From Amorphochlora amoebiformis (taxonomy: Eukaryota > Cercozoa > Chlorarachniophyceae): a stretch of 64,000 bases of DNA. Below the pieces are notes generated by a model, which was not told where the DNA came from, searched no databases, and saw only the letters and a program-made list of their open reading frames with translations. The DNA is taken from NCBI GenBank assembly GCA_054601695.1, contig BAAHQB010000212.1, positions 248,001 to 312,000 of the forward strand, read 5' to 3'. Position numbers and translations under genes: made by a program. How positions within the stretch are numbered: the first letter of the stretch is position 1; each line of letters opens with the position of its first letter. Positions 1-64,000 of the stretch are shown in pieces.

Positions 1-17
1 TCATACACGTATATACA

Positions 18-58
<41 letters not shown>

Positions 59-130
59 GTAATATATATCCACACATCAATATCATTATTTTCCTATCCA
101 AACACACATTAACATAACGAGATCAATACA

Positions 131-5966
<5,836 letters not shown>

Positions 5967-7039
5967 GCCAGCGAAATATCTCTACAAGATCATTATCTAA
6001 TATCTTGAGTATGTGGAGTATGTGCTAGCGCCTAAGCGCGCGCGATAATCATCAAGTAAGTTGGAAATTTTCGGGTTTCAAATTTTTAAGGTAACTTGAA
6101 AAAAATACTCGGACAATAACTAGAATAACTATAAATATTAGTCTAGCCAGCTAATCTAGTAATATTACTATGCTATACCTAGACCTAGTATACCTAGTAT
6201 ACTCCAGATACACGGACCGTGAGTCTATATATAGCTAGTCAGTCTTTAGTCTTTACACGATCCGCTAAGCGAGACGTGAGTTGCAGCCATTATCTCTAGT
6301 ATCTGCAGTCCTCAGTGGTCGCCGAAATGATTGGTCCAGTGTTGATTGTACTGTTTTACAACTCGAAGGCACCTAGATTCGTAGACACAACACATGCTAT
6401 GCTACTAGTGCTAGTACTAGTAGTATGAGACAGTCTCTAGAGTCTAGCCTGGCATTACTGGGCCATGGTCGATACCCTAGATCTAGAGATACCTAGGGTA
6501 TACTATACCTACTATACTAGTATACAGATATAAATCTCTAGATCTAGGTAATGAACTTCTAAAATCTTGCCCATCTACTAGATCTTGGTGATTCTACTAA
6601 GTCAACTATTAGACGTCAGGCTTATTTTTTCCGTCCGTGACATTGGCGTGACCAATGAAAGGATCACGCACACACCGACTAATCACGATAGTCTAGATAG
6701 TGCATCCGAATCGGTTTCAGGACGTTCTTAGGTGAAATCAAACGGATGCTGCTAGTAGTCGAGTAGATTAAGGCATCCAGACTGATTTTCTAAAAGACAC
6801 GACTTGGGCATCCTAAGGTTTATAACATGCGACTAGCTTCTAGACTTATGATGCCGTATTTAGAGCAATGCTAAGGGACTGCGGATAGCTTTCTGACAAA
6901 TGTTTTATTGGTCTTCTCCAGATCCTGCGCATATGTATATATGTGTATATATGTATGTATATGTATATTTGTATTTGTATATATGTATTATATATATATA
7001 TATATATATGTATATATCGTGGATAATATCTCACGTATA

Positions 7040-7075
<36 letters not shown>

Positions 7076-7108
7076 GTATATATATATTTGTATATATATA
7101 ATATCTAT

Positions 7109-7184
<76 letters not shown>

Positions 7185-7338
7185 TATATGTATATGTGTA
7201 CGTACTACGTTCCAGACCTATTCACTGGTTTTTACATACACACACACATATATATATATATATATATTTATTATAGATCTAATGTACAAATCGTAAAAAC
7301 ATATGAAAATGCTTATAGTTTTCCGCTTTAGGTAGTGG

Positions 7339-7369
<31 letters not shown>

Positions 7370-7379
7370 TATCGAATAA
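5967..7379. other. Convergent intergenic region, CTAG-rich unique sequence then TA tracts
   Basis: This lies between the stop codons of the transglutaminase-like gene (+) and erlin (-). From 5967 to about 6930 there is mixed-composition sequence without TA tracts, with many CTAG, CTAGTA and CCTAGG words. From about 6930 to 7379 (TA)n resumes. I see no conserved coding exon here. It presumably holds both 3' UTRs. Confidence 0.6.
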
Positions 7380-19658
<12,279 letters not shown>

Positions 19659-19851
19659 CCTTCCGAGGGATACGTGGAGATTCAGAGATATCCCAGAGAT
19701 TTCTAGTGTTCCGATTCCCCTGATATTTACAGAATCCCGGGGTTTTATAGGAGAGCATTTGAGCATTCCGTTACTGACGGGTACTGCGCCCCGCGCTCCC
19801 CATCTGCCGACGAGCCACGCGTGCTCCGACGACTGGTTTGATTAACGCGTG
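19659..19851. promoter_or_regulatory. Divergent intergenic region between erlin and DHCR7
   Basis: Only 193 bp separate the erlin ATG (19658, -) from the DHCR7 ATG (19852, +). The sequence is GC-richer than the introns and free of TA tracts. No obvious TATA box is seen. It presumably holds both 5' UTRs and a bidirectional promoter; that is inferred from geometry alone. Confidence 0.6.
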
Positions 19852-20643
19852 ATGGGAGAGAAGAGAGACTGGGCAAGATCCGAAGGCGAGAGCTCGCGAG
19901 AGCTTTGTCCCGGATGGCTGCGGGAGGTTATCGGTCCGATTTTCCTCATGATCGCCACGCCAATGTTTATGATGGTCGTCTATCACGCCGAGCGTGACTT
20001 CAACGGCAGTCTGCTGGATGTCTTCATGCATATGGTCACGAACCCTTCCTGGATGATGTAAGTATTCCACACTCGAAATTCGTTTCCAGAGCCGTGAAGC
20101 TCTAGTTTTAATGCTTTCGGGGATGGGTCTGCAATTCCGAAGCCCGGAACGGATATTTTGGGTTCCCGGGATCGCCTGATGCCACAGAATAGAGTAGCAT
20201 AGCGATGCTATTTTCCTCCCTCACATATTGACTGAGAGGATAATCAAGTGCTCAGATTCATCCCTCTAATTTCCGAAACTCCGAAAACCCTCCTGACCTG
20301 TTTTGCTTCCTTTTTTAATCCTCCATCCCTCCAGCTGGTTTGTGGACTGGCAGCTTGAACCACATACAGTCATCGACGCGACTCTGATAGTTAGTCCGTC
20401 TTACTATTTGATGTGATTTCAGTCCATTCAGCTCTGCCAACAGTCTGTGGGTCTCGCCGGTGGATGCCGAGGCGTGGAAGTGGATCGCTGGATTTATGGC
20501 TTTTGAGCTCCTATTGATGAGGTATTATAGATCTGGATGAGTGTAGGCATGGTGGGCCAATAGTGTATTTGTTGAATTTTTGGTCGTTGGTATTGGGTTG
20601 GTGTGTTGCATGCATGTATCATATAATATACTGTATACATACA

Positions 20644-20687
<44 letters not shown>

Positions 20688-20772
20688 TTTATATAATATG
20701 TGTGTGTGTATATGTATTTGATATGAATACATATATACATGTACATAAATATAAATATATATATATACATAC

Positions 20773-20804
<32 letters not shown>

Positions 20805-20945
20805 TACACAATCAATTGATTCATATTCACCATTTGTATACGATAGGGTTGTGCCTGGTAAGGAGTTTAAGGCGACGATGACGTCCAAGGGACACGTGCC
20901 TGTCTACACCGCAAATGGGTGTTATATAAATATAGTATACATATG

Positions 20946-21018
<73 letters not shown>

Positions 21019-21026
21019 AATATACA

Positions 21027-21060
<34 letters not shown>

Positions 21061-21105
21061 TCATCTGTACATATGGAGATATTTATATATATATATATAT
21101 ATATA

Positions 21106-21137
<32 letters not shown>

Positions 21138-21536
21138 ATATCATGTGTATGTGTGTATGTGTATATATATATACATATATTCACATTCATAAAACATATT
21201 CCCACAGTGTCCAGTGTCTCATGATTAGCCTCGTGACTTTCATCCTTCTCGGTTACTACCAAGTCGTGGACCCGACACGTGTGTATGACAAGTTCGGAGA
21301 GATTTTGGCGGGAATGAATCTGTTTGCTCTTGTATTCTGTACATTCCTTACTTTCAAGGTATGTATATTCTGTCGGGAATGAATCTGTTTGCTCTTGTAT
21401 TCTGTACATTCCTTACTTTCAAGGTATGTATACGCATGGGAATTTTTGAGCATGTCATGTTTATATGTTTAGAGTATATTTATATATGTGTATATTTATA
21501 TATATATATATATATATATGTTTATATATACATGTG

Positions 21537-21581
<45 letters not shown>

Positions 21582-21732
21582 ATCCATAACACGTATAATA
21601 ATGTATTTATGTGCACGTGTATATCAAAGTCTACACATTAGCTTCTTATAAATTTCAGCATACATTTCAAACAAAAACTCCAGAGATGTATTAACTCAAA
21701 ACCCAAATAACTCAAAATTCAAATACATACAT

Positions 21733-21793
<61 letters not shown>

Positions 21794-21883
21794 GGCCGCT
21801 ACTTCCCCTCAACTACAGACAGTGGCTCCACGGGCAACGCAATTATTGATTTCTACTGGTATATATACCTTATATACATATAG

Positions 21884-21916
<33 letters not shown>

Positions 21917-22033
21917 TAATATATATATACGCAATTATTGATTTCTACTGGTATATATACCTTATATACATATAGTTATATATATATATACGCAATTATT
22001 GATTTCTACTGGTATATATACCTTATATACATA

Positions 22034-22083
<50 letters not shown>

Positions 22084-22469
22084 TTCTACTGGTATATATA
22101 CCTTATATACATATAGTTATATTTATATATATATATATATATATATTTTATATTAAATATATTTGAGAGCAAGTGTGTTCACACGCGTAAATACTAATTA
22201 AATATATTGTATATATATATATATACATATATATATAGAGAGAGAGAGAGAGAGGGAGCACAAACATGATAATACTTAATTTTCTGAAGTATGAACTTAT
22301 TCTCACTAGTATAATATATCACATTTAACAGGGGAACCGAGCTATACCCCAGGATCTTGGGATGGGATGTTAAACAGTTCACCAACTGCCGATTTGGTGA
22401 CACTTTATATATGTATATATGTATATATATATATATATATATACATCTTATATATTATATATATATATT

Positions 22470-22505
<36 letters not shown>

Positions 22506-22557
22506 GGGATGTTAAACAATTCACCAACTGCCGATTTGGTGACACTTTGTATATGTA

Positions 22558-22608
<51 letters not shown>

Positions 22609-22650
22609 ACACTTTACATATGTGTGTATATATATATGTATATATGTATT

Positions 22651-22695
<45 letters not shown>

Positions 22696-22737
22696 GATGT
22701 TAAACAATTCACCAACTGCCGATTTGGTTACACTTTA

Positions 22738-22768
<31 letters not shown>

Positions 22769-22769
22769 T

Positions 22770-22858
<89 letters not shown>

Positions 22859-22912
22859 ATTTATATATATATATATATAGATATATTATATATTATATAC
22901 AATACATATATA

Positions 22913-22956
<44 letters not shown>

Positions 22957-22998
22957 GATGGGATGTTAAACAATTCACCAACTGCCGATTTGGTGACG

Positions 22999-23092
<94 letters not shown>

Positions 23093-23160
23093 TTTTGGGG
23101 GGTGGTTGTTAAACAATTTACCAACTGGCGATTTGTTGACATTTTATGTGTATATTATAT

Positions 23161-23194
<34 letters not shown>

Positions 23195-23237
23195 GATATA
23201 TATATATATATAACATATATGTGCATAGGTATATGTA

Positions 23238-23290
<53 letters not shown>

Positions 23291-23320
23291 CATAGATGTT
23301 ATGTACTGGGTTAGTGTACT

Positions 23321-23365
<45 letters not shown>

Positions 23366-23396
23366 CCACAGGTATGATGTACTGGGCCATTGGACC

Positions 23397-23449
<53 letters not shown>

Positions 23450-23655
23450 CCACAGGTATGATGTACTGGGCCATTGGACCTGTAGCATATGCTTGGAAGC
23501 AATACAGCGTAATAATATAACTTCGCTATACTTATAATATATATATATATATATATATTATATATGTATATATATTTATATATATATATATATATATAAA
23601 TACATATATCATATATATATATATATAGTATATTATCGGCTCTAAAAAACACATC

Positions 23656-23709
<54 letters not shown>

Positions 23710-23822
23710 ATATATATATATATATATACAATACGTATATATATATATACATATATATATCTATATATATATATATATGTACATACATTTAAAATATGTA
23801 TATATTATAATATGTATATTTG

Positions 23823-23864
<42 letters not shown>

Positions 23865-24021
23865 GTGTGTGTGTGTGTAAATATACTAGAGTGCATGCTA
23901 AATATTATCACCACCGTAAACCATACATAACACTTCGCTGAATAAAAATATGTACATATACATATATATACACACAGATATATAAATAAATATATATGTG
24001 TGTATACATATATATGTGTGT

Positions 24022-24064
<43 letters not shown>

Positions 24065-24422
24065 ATATATGTATATTATATATTATATATATATATAGAT
24101 ATATATGTAGATATATATATATATATATATATAAATATATAAATATATATATATATATATATTCACACAAACATACATACATTCATACATGCATGCATAC
24201 ACACATACACACATATATACCTACATACATACATACCATATGTTTTCATATTTATATATTTATACATATGATATCTAGGATATCGGATACGTCAGTGATA
24301 GTATGCTTGTCTGCATTGGCTTGCAGCTTATTTATGTCACTAAGTTCTTCTGGTGGGAAACAGGTAAAAATAGGTAAAAGTAACAAAGTATCTCTACGTA
24401 TAAATATATATGTGTGTGTATG

Positions 24423-24474
<52 letters not shown>

Positions 24475-24782
24475 CTGCATTGGCTTGCAGCTTATTTATG
24501 TCACTAAGTTCTTCTGGTGGGAAACAGGTAAAAATAGGTAAAAGTAACAAAGTATCTCTACGTATAAATATATATATGTGTGTGTGTTAATGTATATATA
24601 TATATATATATATAATATCTGCATTGGTCTGCAGCTTATCTATGTCACTAAGTTCCTCTGGTGGGAAACAGGTAAAAATAGGTAAAAGTAACAGATAATT
24701 CGTTACTTAGTTTTACCTATTTTTTATCTGTTTCCCACCAGAAAAACTTAGTGACATAGATAAGCTGCAGACCAATGCAGAT

Positions 24783-24849
<67 letters not shown>

Positions 24850-24867
24850 ATTCATTTTATACCTATA

Positions 24868-24916
<49 letters not shown>

Positions 24917-25822
24917 ACATATGTATATATGTATGTATATATCTATATATAGTATGTATACAGTTATTTATGCATGTATTCCACTGGAGTATATTCATCT
25001 GGTTATATGCATATATATAAATATATATATGCATATTATAGATACTACAAATTTTACGTATTTCCAACCAGATGTGAAGGAAATTAGATATAAATACCTA
25101 AATACATACATTTCCAGGCTATTTCTGCAGTATGGACATACAACATGATCGTGCGGGATATTATATCTGTTGGGGCTGCCTATGTTGGGTACCCTCTGTA
25201 TACACAAGTCAGTCCTTCTATCTGGTAAATAGATATGTAGATATGTATTTGTGAATATGTGGATATCTTATAATACATATACGTTAGGTTGTTATATAGA
25301 TATATGAATATTGCATCTAAATATGTTTTATATTATATCTGTTGGGGCTGCCTATGTTGGGTACCCTCTGTATACACAAGTCAGTCCTTCTATCTGGTAA
25401 ATAGATATATGTAGATATGTATTCGTGAATATGTGGATATCTTGTAATACATGTACGTTAGGATGTTATGTAGGTATATGAATATTGCATCTAAATATGT
25501 TTTATGTTATATCTGTCGGGGCTGCCTATGTTGGGTACCCTCTGTATACACAAGTCAGTCCTTCTATCTGGTAAATAGATATGTAGATATGTATTCGTGA
25601 ATATGTGGATATCTTATAATACATATACATTATGATGTTGTGTAGATATATGAATATTGTATCTAAATATGCTTTATATTATATCTGTTGGGGCTGCCTA
25701 TGTTGGGTACCCTCTGTATACAGTCCTTTTATCTAGTAAATAAATATTTAGATATGTATTCGTGTATGTGTAGATATCTATGTTAGATATTCGTATGTAC
25801 ACATATATGATCTATGATATTA

Positions 25823-25861
<39 letters not shown>

Positions 25862-25910
25862 TATATACATGTGTTTATATTATATTTGCTTGGACTGGTT
25901 TTTGGTATAT

Positions 25911-25948
<38 letters not shown>

Positions 25949-25974
25949 GTATCATATATATAAAAATATATATG

Positions 25975-26032
<58 letters not shown>

Positions 26033-26701
26033 AGATATAGATATATATATATATACGTATCTATGCATATATATTTATACAATATATATATATATATATA
26101 CATACACATATATATATATACATAAATACATATGTATGTAATTATACACATATGTACACATTATAACATATACATAAATACATGTATACATACATATACA
26201 TATACACACATACATTATATGACACATTCCAACCTACATATCTCAAATATGATATCTCGAATATTATAGGTAAAACATCCGGTCCAGCTTGGAAATTTCC
26301 TCTCAGCGGCTATCTTCCTAACTGGGGTGCTAATGATCTACATTAACTATGACTCAGATCGCCAGGTTAGGGTTAGGGTTAGGGTTAGGGTTAGGATTAG
26401 GGTTAGGGTTAGGGTTAGGGTTAGGGTTAGGGTTAGGGTTAGGGTTAGGGTGGTTAGGGTTAGGGTGGTTAGGGTTAGGGTTAGGGGTTAGGTTTGGGTG
26501 AAGGTTATACAGCTGAATGTAGCATATTTAGTATTCATGTTTAGATCTTATAGATATGTGTGTATGTATATGTTTGTACATATATATATATATATATATA
26601 TATAAATATATATGTGTGTGTGTGTGTGTATGTGTGTGTATATATATTTGTGTTATATATATATATATAGATATATATAATTTATTGGTGTTATATATAT
26701 A

Positions 26702-26751
<50 letters not shown>

Positions 26752-26887
26752 GCAAGAGTTCAGGCATACTGGCGGAAAGGCAAAAATATGGGGAAAACCT
26801 CCGGTAAATTTGATATCTATATAAAATAGATATACACATCTATAAATTATATATACATACATATACACATACATATATATATTCATG

Positions 26888-26945
<58 letters not shown>

Positions 26946-26955
26946 TATATATATA

Positions 26956-27003
<48 letters not shown>

Positions 27004-27046
27004 GCGTGTGTGTGTCTGCGAGAGTGTGTGTGCGAATGTGTGTTGG

Positions 27047-27084
<38 letters not shown>

Positions 27085-27301
27085 ATATATATATATATAT
27101 GTGTATAAATATGTCCTAGGTGAAAATTGACGCCCAGTACACTACGACCAATGGAAAAACAAGAAAGAGGTATAAATGAATAAAGATATATGTATATATA
27201 TATTATATATATGAATATATATGTATATACACATATACATAGATATATATATATAAATATATATATATATATGTATTATTTCACATGTATATATTTGTAT
27301 A

Positions 27302-27342
<41 letters not shown>

Positions 27343-27374
27343 AATAAATGTATACATTGTGTGTTCGGTGTAAT

Positions 27375-27411
<37 letters not shown>

Positions 27412-27656
27412 TATGCATATATATATATATATATATATATATAAGTATGCATATATATGTATATATATATATATATATATATGCGTGTGTGTGCATATAA
27501 ATATATAAGTATATATATAGTATACAAATATATTAGATATACAAATGTATACAGTATGTCAAGTTATATTCTCATGCACGTACAGGCACACACAAACATA
27601 CGTATAAACATACTACATAAATATAAATACACATATATACATACACTTTTGAACAC

Positions 27657-27699
<43 letters not shown>

Positions 27700-28038
27700 A
27701 GTATATTTATACATATACGTATATTTATACAATAAATATATATATATATATATATAAATATATATATATATATGTGTAATACAATTAGCTTACTTTTGGC
27801 CTCTGGTTGGTGGGGACTATCACGCCACTTTCACTATATATATATATATATATATAAATATATATATATATATGTAATATAATTAGCTTACTTTTGGCCT
27901 CTGGTTGGTGGGGACTATCTCGTCACTTTCACTACGTGCCGGAGATTCTTGCTGCATTCTGCTGGTTATATATAATTTATATATATATATATAATATGTG
28001 TGTGTATATATATACGTCACTTTCACTACGTGCCGGAG

Positions 28039-28083
<45 letters not shown>

Positions 28084-28136
28084 GTCACTTTCACTACGTG
28101 CCGGAGATTCTTGCTGCATTCTGCTGGTTATATATA

Positions 28137-28198
<62 letters not shown>

Positions 28199-28278
28199 TT
28201 ATATGTATGTATGTATATATACGTCACTTTCACTACGTGCCGGAGATTCTTGCTGCATTCTGCTGGTTATATATAATT

Positions 28279-28311
<33 letters not shown>

Positions 28312-28372
28312 ATATACGTCACTTTCACTACGTGCCGGAGATTCTTGCCGCATTCTGCTGGTTATATAATTT

Positions 28373-28418
<46 letters not shown>

Positions 28419-28480
28419 ATGTATATAATATAATAATATACTACTAGTGTATTGCACATTAACACATATAACATATGCAT

Positions 28481-28572
<92 letters not shown>

Positions 28573-28729
28573 GAAGACAATATCCGACAGGTATAATACA
28601 TACATAAACACACATATATATATATATATATATCCAGTATTGTATATATACCTAGTATATACATGTATGTATATCTAGGAGTCTTACGGCACTATTCGAG
28701 AATTTTCTTCCTTACTTCTGCATTTATGA

Positions 28730-28770
<41 letters not shown>

Positions 28771-28815
28771 TATACATACACATACCAATCGGTATAATAC
28801 TTGCATAAATATATT

Positions 28816-28847
<32 letters not shown>

Positions 28848-29037
28848 GTACACACATGTATGCATATCTAGGAGTCTTCCCGCACTTTTCGAGAATTTTC
28901 TTCCTTACTTCTACGTCGTCTTTCTCACAATACATGCATAAACATATATATATATATATACAGTATATACACGTATATATATCTAGGAGTCTTCCCGCAC
29001 TTTTCGAGAATTTTCTTCCTTACTTCTACGTGCATAA

Positions 29038-29085
<48 letters not shown>

Positions 29086-29310
29086 ATATACAGTATATAC
29101 ACGTATATATATCTAGGAGTCTTCCCGCACTTTTCGAGAATTTTCTTCCTTACTTCTACGTCGTCTTTCTCACAATTCTTCTCGTTGATCGCGCTGATCG
29201 CGATGACGCGAGGTATATATACACTCTACGATATCCGTATATATAGTATATATAATATATATATATATATATTCTCCATAAGTTTGCGTGCATATAAACT
29301 AAATACTGAA

Positions 29311-29369
<59 letters not shown>

Positions 29370-29469
29370 CATATATATATGTACATATAGGTGTGCATGC
29401 AAATACAACAAGTACTGGGACAAGTACTGCAAGCTGGTGCCGTCCAAGATCATACCTGGAATCTACTAA
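19852..29469 (+). CDS. DHCR7: 7-dehydrocholesterol reductase (ERG4/ERG24 sterol reductase family)
   Basis: Fifteen exons: 19852-20057, 20423-20521, 20847-20918, 21208-21358, 21794-21858, 22332-22396, 23456-23508, 24279-24363, 25118-25224, 26270-26365, 26750-26803, 27120-27169, 27887-27964, 29117-29212 and 29391-29469 (TAA). They sum to 1,356 nt, 451 aa, normal for the family. The polytopic ER enzyme reduces the C7-C8 double bond of sterols with NADPH, a late step of sterol synthesis. Diagnostic blocks in order are [26 protein letters not shown] loop (about 104-126), [22 protein letters not shown] (200-220), [37 protein letters not shown] (270-300), [31 protein letters not shown] (372-388), [11 protein letters not shown] and the terminal KIIPGIY. 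Start: ATG 19852 opens the first exon. A slightly shorter acceptor at 20432 keeps the same frame. Assignment to the DHCR7 rather than the C14-reductase branch rests on these motifs. Confidence 0.96.
21372..23142 (+). pseudogene. Partial copies of DHCR7 exons 4, 5 and 6
   Basis: Exon 4 has its last 50 nt and donor repeated at 21375-21426. Exon 5 has its last 16-22 nt and donor repeated near 21931, 21989 and 22081. Exon 6 ([13 protein letters not shown] part plus donor) is repeated at about 22501-22542, 22694-22730, 22956-22997 and 23101-23142. All are downstream of their parents, keep a donor-like gt and lack acceptors. Confidence 0.92.
23297..23399 (+). pseudogene. Two partial copies of DHCR7 exon 7
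   Basis: Upstream copies with an acceptor side. The one at 23365-23399 keeps ccacag and the [15 protein letters not shown] start, then runs into TA. The one at 23297-23318 is more diverged. The real exon is 23456-23508. Confidence 0.88.
24473..24784 (+). repeat. Copies of DHCR7 exon 8, including a large inverted pair
   Basis: Direct partial copies of exon 8 ([14 protein letters not shown] part plus gtaaaa donor) lie at about 24473-24535 and 24615-24675. A third copy at about 24711-24784 is in reverse orientation. Confidence 0.92.
25336..25741 (+). repeat. Tandem copies of DHCR7 exon 9 3' part with about 175-bp period
   Basis: The exon part coding [16 protein letters not shown] plus donor recurs near 25336, 25510 and 25682 after the parent at 25118-25224. 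Here the unit includes about 100 nt of non-TA intron, which is also conserved. The last copy has an internal deletion. Confidence 0.95.
26366..26505 (+). repeat. (TTAGGG)n array forming the donor of DHCR7 intron 10
   Basis: Exon 10 ends ...CGCCAG at 26365 and the intron begins gttagggttaggg. The splice donor is itself part of a telomere-type array of about 20 units, with minor variants toward its end. Confidence 0.93.
27786..28365 (+). pseudogene. Partial copies of DHCR7 exon 13 on both sides of the real exon
   Basis: The upstream copy (about 27785-27837) has acceptor and 5' part only. Downstream copies start near 28014 (truncated, no donor), 28082, 28221 and 28317. The last three have the [20 protein letters not shown] part and donor but no acceptor. 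The real exon is 27887-27964. Confidence 0.93.
28676..29032 (+). pseudogene. Three partial copies of DHCR7 exon 14 upstream of the real exon
   Basis: Copies at about 28680-28726, 28870-28932 and 28986-29032 each keep ctag plus the [20 protein letters not shown] part. They stop inside the exon and lack the donor. The oldest (28680) carries several substitutions. The real exon is 29117-29212. Confidence 0.93.
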
Positions 29470-30478
29470 GTATGCATATTCATAGATAGGAAAGGGAGAG
29501 GGAGAGAGAGAGATGAATGGGAGAGGGAGAGGGAGATAGATGAAAGGGAGAGGGAGAAGGAGATAGATGAAAGGGAGAGGGATCAAACTGAGCGACCATT
29601 TCTCTGTCTCATCTCCAAACTCCACACAGATCCCAAGATCTCCAGACATGGCTGTCGCTCGAGTTAATACCTGACCCGCACGATTAACTGGGATATTGAT
29701 GCGCTCTCTGGGTTTGGTCTAAAGACAGCTAGTCTCCAGAGTCTGAGTCTAGCTTGCCTCAATAGTGAGCATGATCAAAATTGAGTTTTTTATAAATACT
29801 AAATCTGTTAAGAATTATTTAGAGACCAAGGAAAGACTAGAATCTAGAGAAAACCTTCAGACTAGTCAGAGCGTAAAGAAACTTAACTAGTTAATTCCGA
29901 CTGAGTACTAGAGGTAAGTCACTCCCATCCAGTGACCTAGGTGACTCTGACCAGTCTGACCTGCTAGCCCAGTAGAATAGTCTAGTAATACTTGTCTGTA
30001 TGTTATCATTGATAAAGCTGAAGCCTTCATCTATGTCAGGTGGCATGATCAAGATGGTACCATTTGTAGTATTACTAGTACTACATACACTAGATCTAGT
30101 AGATATATAAACTAGATATACTAGATATTAGAGATATATGCACTAGATCTAGTAGATATATATACTCAGCATAGTCTAGTAGTATCTAGATTAGGGTATA
30201 TCGTATATCTATATATCCTGCGTAAAACATTGAACAAAAGCATTCATAGCATAGCTTTTCATATCGTATGTATAATATTAAATATTTGCACACCCTAGAT
30301 CTAGTAAATGCTGAGATGATAATAGAATCTAGAAGACGATGCGTTCTAGGTTGGACAAATTGCGGTGGCTGTGACTCTAGTGACTATAGGACCTCTCTAG
30401 TCTACTGGTCGTCTAGTCTTGATCTATTGACGTATTCTCATTTCCTCTTTGTGATGAACTTTTTCAGGGTCTAATTAA
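29470..30478. other. Convergent intergenic region, GA-rich then CTAG-rich
   Basis: This lies between the stop codons of DHCR7 (+) and RECQL4 (-). 29480-29585 is GGGAGAGGGAGA-type repeat. 29640-30430 is TA-free sequence rich in CTAG, like 5967-6900. At 30437-30470 there is a copy of the last coding nucleotides of the RECQL4 terminal exon. No other gene seen. Confidence 0.6.
30437..30478 (-). repeat. Copy of the RECQL4 terminal exon end
   Basis: The sequence atttcctctttgtgatgaac occurs at 30440-30459 and again at 30481-30500, with similar flanks. It is a short direct duplication just past the stop codon. Confidence 0.85.
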
Positions 30479-59234
<28,756 letters not shown>

Positions 59235-59948
59235 GTGTCGTTGCACTCGGGCGGGAAGACGTATGGCCGATCGAGTGGGAAAATCGGTGTGGGTGGATAT
59301 CTTTTGTTAGATATGATTATATCCATATATCATTATGGCGAAACTGATTCGGTTTTAGATATTTCTTTAGTCGTTTTTACCAAAAAATGATCTGAAACTG
59401 CCCTATATTAGATAAAATTTTGGGGTCTAGCTTGGACATTGGCCATGATCGTCGAGCGGGAGGTCGAGGTCTTCCTGCCTGCCCCCTTCCCTCCTTTCCA
59501 AACTGAAATTTCGAAAAATATATGCCCCTATTCAACTTACTCCTCGTTTGTTGTTTCCTTGTACATTGCATTTCCGTGTATTTAGCAGCAAAGTCTACCT
59601 CTGACATCCATCAACTTTCAGAATTCTTTTTTTTTGGGATCTAACCTCACGAATAGTTGATTTAAATGATGAAATCCCTCAGCCTCTTGATACAAATGGC
59701 TCGGCAATCGACAAAAGTCCAAAAATGGGGTTCTCAGACAACCAAGTGGGCTCATATCTAAGAAACCCATTTCACAGCCTTCACACTAACCCGCCTTGAC
59801 ATACCTTTCACTCCCTATCATTCCCATGTGACCAAATCAGGGAAAATTTGCACACTACACAATATTTCAAGATGACCTGAAGGCCGTACACGTGCCAAGG
59901 CATCACGTGTGTTTTCCACATTCCAAAATATGTGTATGTTAGTTGCAG
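59235..59948. promoter_or_regulatory. Divergent region between RECQL4 and the NRAMP-like gene
   Basis: About 700 nt without TA tracts. It separates the RECQL4 ATG (59234, -) from the first recognised NRAMP-like exon (59949, +). It must hold the RECQL4 promoter and probably the NRAMP start codon in a short 5' exon. Candidate ATGs that splice in frame are near 59668 (donor after ACAAAA) and 59725 (donor after AACCAA); neither is proven. Confidence 0.5.

Positions 59949-64000
<4,052 letters not shown>

Noticed and set aside
20335-20390. Possible extra DHCR7 exon ([12 protein letters not shown])
   Set aside because: It has an acceptor and an open frame, but joining 20057 directly to 20423 keeps frame and better matches family spacing. 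No donor of the needed phase gives a convincing protein.

Overview
This window is eukaryotic nuclear DNA, AT-rich and dominated by (TA)n microsatellite. It carries five protein-coding genes, each split into many short exons (mostly 25-130 nt) by introns that are mostly (TA)n. I rebuilt the exons by reading short non-TA islands on both strands and requiring GT-AG sites, compatible phases and family resemblance. Rebuilt coding sequence is only about 11% of the window. Telomere-type TTAGGG repeats occur inside introns. Gene content (plant-like 7-dehydrocholesterol reductase, erlin, a RECQL4 helicase with an Sld2-like N-terminus, an NRAMP-type transporter, a transglutaminase-like protein) fits a free-living intron-rich eukaryote, probably a protist. 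The sequence alone does not fix the lineage.

Layout: (1) 174-5966 +, 3' part of a transglutaminase-like gene. (2) 7380-19658 -, complete erlin gene, 17 exons, 314 aa. (3) 19852-29469 +, complete DHCR7 gene, 15 exons, 451 aa, head-to-head with erlin across 193 bp. (4) 30479-59234 -, RECQL4 gene, about 48 exons and 1,285 aa, convergent with DHCR7. (5) 59949-64000 +, 5' part of an NRAMP-like metal transporter, head-to-head with RECQL4 and running off the window. Orientation therefore alternates + - + - +.

Erlin and DHCR7 both act at the ER membrane in sterol biology and share one short divergent intergenic region, so co-regulation is plausible. RECQL4 serves replication initiation and repair; NRAMP serves metal uptake.

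The most unusual feature is architectural. At roughly fifteen exon-intron borders the border itself has been tandemly copied into the adjoining TA intron. Copies upstream of the real exon keep the acceptor and the exon's 5' part; copies downstream keep the 3' part and usually the donor. Few copies have both ends, so they are probably spliced out silently while lengthening the intron. Telomere-like arrays also lie right against splice sites in several introns.
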